From Rikenella sp. (lineage in GTDB: Bacteria > Bacteroidota > Bacteroidia > Bacteroidales > Rikenellaceae), in contig JAIDFC010000224.1 of assembly GCA_029054535.1 (NCBI GenBank), positions 1-6,653 on the forward strand: DNA of 6,653 nucleotides, in the 5' to 3' direction. Positions 6,204-6,653 of this stretch are shown piece after piece. The number at the start of each line of letters is the position of its first letter. Position 1 is the stretch's first letter. Below the pieces are notes generated by a model that worked only from the letters and a program-made list of their open reading frames with translations, was not told the DNA's origin and made no database searches. The position numbers and the translations under genes were made by a program.

Positions 6204-6653
6204 CAGCCTTATAGTTGCCCACCGCGGGCACGCGGCCCCGCGCGGGAGCGCAGTTCTTGCTTGTTGCCAAGCAAGGCTCCAGTTTTCGAGTGCCGAGCAG
6301 CACCCCGCGCGCGATTGCTGGAGTAGGAAATCGTTCAAAAGCGTGAATCGCTTTTGAACAGGATTTCCGCCAGCGCGCGGGCAGACACGATTTTCGAAGA
6401 GAAATCCGCGCGCCGCGCCTAAAGAGGGAAATCAAACCGATAAACGAAGAGTTTATCGGGAATGATTTCCCCAGGCGCGCGGTCAAACACTGTTTCAAGA
6501 GAAAAGCCCGGCGCAGGGGGAGGCGGCTTGGTCGCGCGACCGGAGGTCGCGGTTTGTTTCAGGAGAAGACGAACAAGGTCGAAGCCAGCGGAGGTGCGCA
6601 TGAGCGAAGCGAATATTGCGGGCCTCCGCCTGGGGTGGCTTCGGCCCGTCATG
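6204..6653. repeat. GC-rich array of nested hairpins with degenerate tandem units
   Basis: No convincing protein gene lies here. Successive hairpins are GGAGC/GCTCC enclosing CTTGCTTG/CAAGCAAG (6245-6280), a 78-base nested hairpin at 6304-6381 (CCCGCGCG/CGCGCGGG outside, GGAAATC/GATTTCC in the middle, GTTCAAAAGCG/CGCTTTTGAAC inside), a shorter one at 6374-6412, and another nested one at 6414-6479 (CGCGCCT/AGGCGCG, GGGAAATC/GATTTCCC, CCGATAAAC/GTTTATCGG). Further on are CGCGACC/GGTCGCG (6535-6551) and an 11-bp stem 6577-6587/6636-6646 enclosing GCGGAGG/CCTCCGC. GCGCGCGG recurs at 6125, 6373 and 6475. The blocks starting at 6362 and 6464 align over about 45 bases, a 102-base period. It could be a large structured RNA or a repeat element. 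It runs off the window end. Confidence 0.6.

Noticed and set aside
6133..6498. 121-codon minus-strand frame in the hairpin array
   Set aside because: It is Arg/Ser/Lys-rich and its sequence is made of palindromes that encode mirrored fragments. No domain is visible. It could be revisited if homologues show codon-level constraint.
6419..6652. 77-codon minus-strand frame at the window end
   Set aside because: It is low-complexity (Pro/Arg-rich), lies in the hairpin array and has no recognisable domain.
6204..6653. RNase P RNA, tmRNA, CRISPR array or group II intron end
   Set aside because: None of the conserved cores that I would look for is present: no GAGGAAAGTCC-type RNase P core, no tmRNA CCA-type 3' end, no domain V-like hairpin, and no regularly spaced exact repeats with unique spacers.

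Overview
The window looks like a chromosomal segment from a GC-rich member of the Bacteroidales, plausibly Alistipes or another Rikenellaceae. That placement is inference. It rests on Bacteroidetes-type promoter boxes (TTTG, about 20 bases, TAnnTTTG), the absence of clear Shine-Dalgarno sequences before the genes, a lipoprotein with a Bacteroidetes-style acidic surface-export signal after the lipobox cysteine, and a multidomain GH20 lipoprotein typical of gut glycan degraders. No phage, plasmid, CRISPR, tRNA or rRNA signature was found.

Layout. Positions 1-197 are a leader region with nested T/A-rich inverted repeats. 198-2372 (+) encodes a GH20 beta-N-acetylhexosaminidase lipoprotein, followed by an intrinsic terminator at 2422-2449. 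2632-4080 (-) encodes a soluble tandem ABC ATPase of the ModF/PhrA type whose first nucleotide-binding domain lacks the catalytic Glu and the switch His. A 164-base divergent intergenic region with overlapping candidate promoter boxes leads to an MscS-type mechanosensitive channel at 4245-5171 (+). A 13-bp bidirectional terminator at 5202-5243 separates this from a small lipocalin-like surface lipoprotein at 5268-5684 (-).

Upstream of that lipoprotein, on the same strand, the sequence folds end to end into a rod about 197 nt long (5744-5940). It has a perfect Bacteroidetes promoter in front (5987-6018) and a T-tract behind. This is a structured non-coding RNA, and 6S RNA (ssrS) is the best match. 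The last part of the window (about 6204-6653) has no convincing protein gene. It is a GC-rich array of nested hairpins in which two neighbouring units about 102 bases apart keep the same stem architecture while the inner stem sequences differ completely, so structure appears to be conserved over sequence. This array is the least explained part of the window.

The protein genes are individually transcribed housekeeping or accessory functions (glycan hydrolysis, an ATPase of uncertain role, osmotic protection, a cell-surface lipoprotein) and do not form one pathway. The most interesting content is RNA and repeat structure: the 6S-like RNA, the hairpin array next to it, and a TTTCTT/AAGAAA inverted-repeat family found in two intergenic regions.
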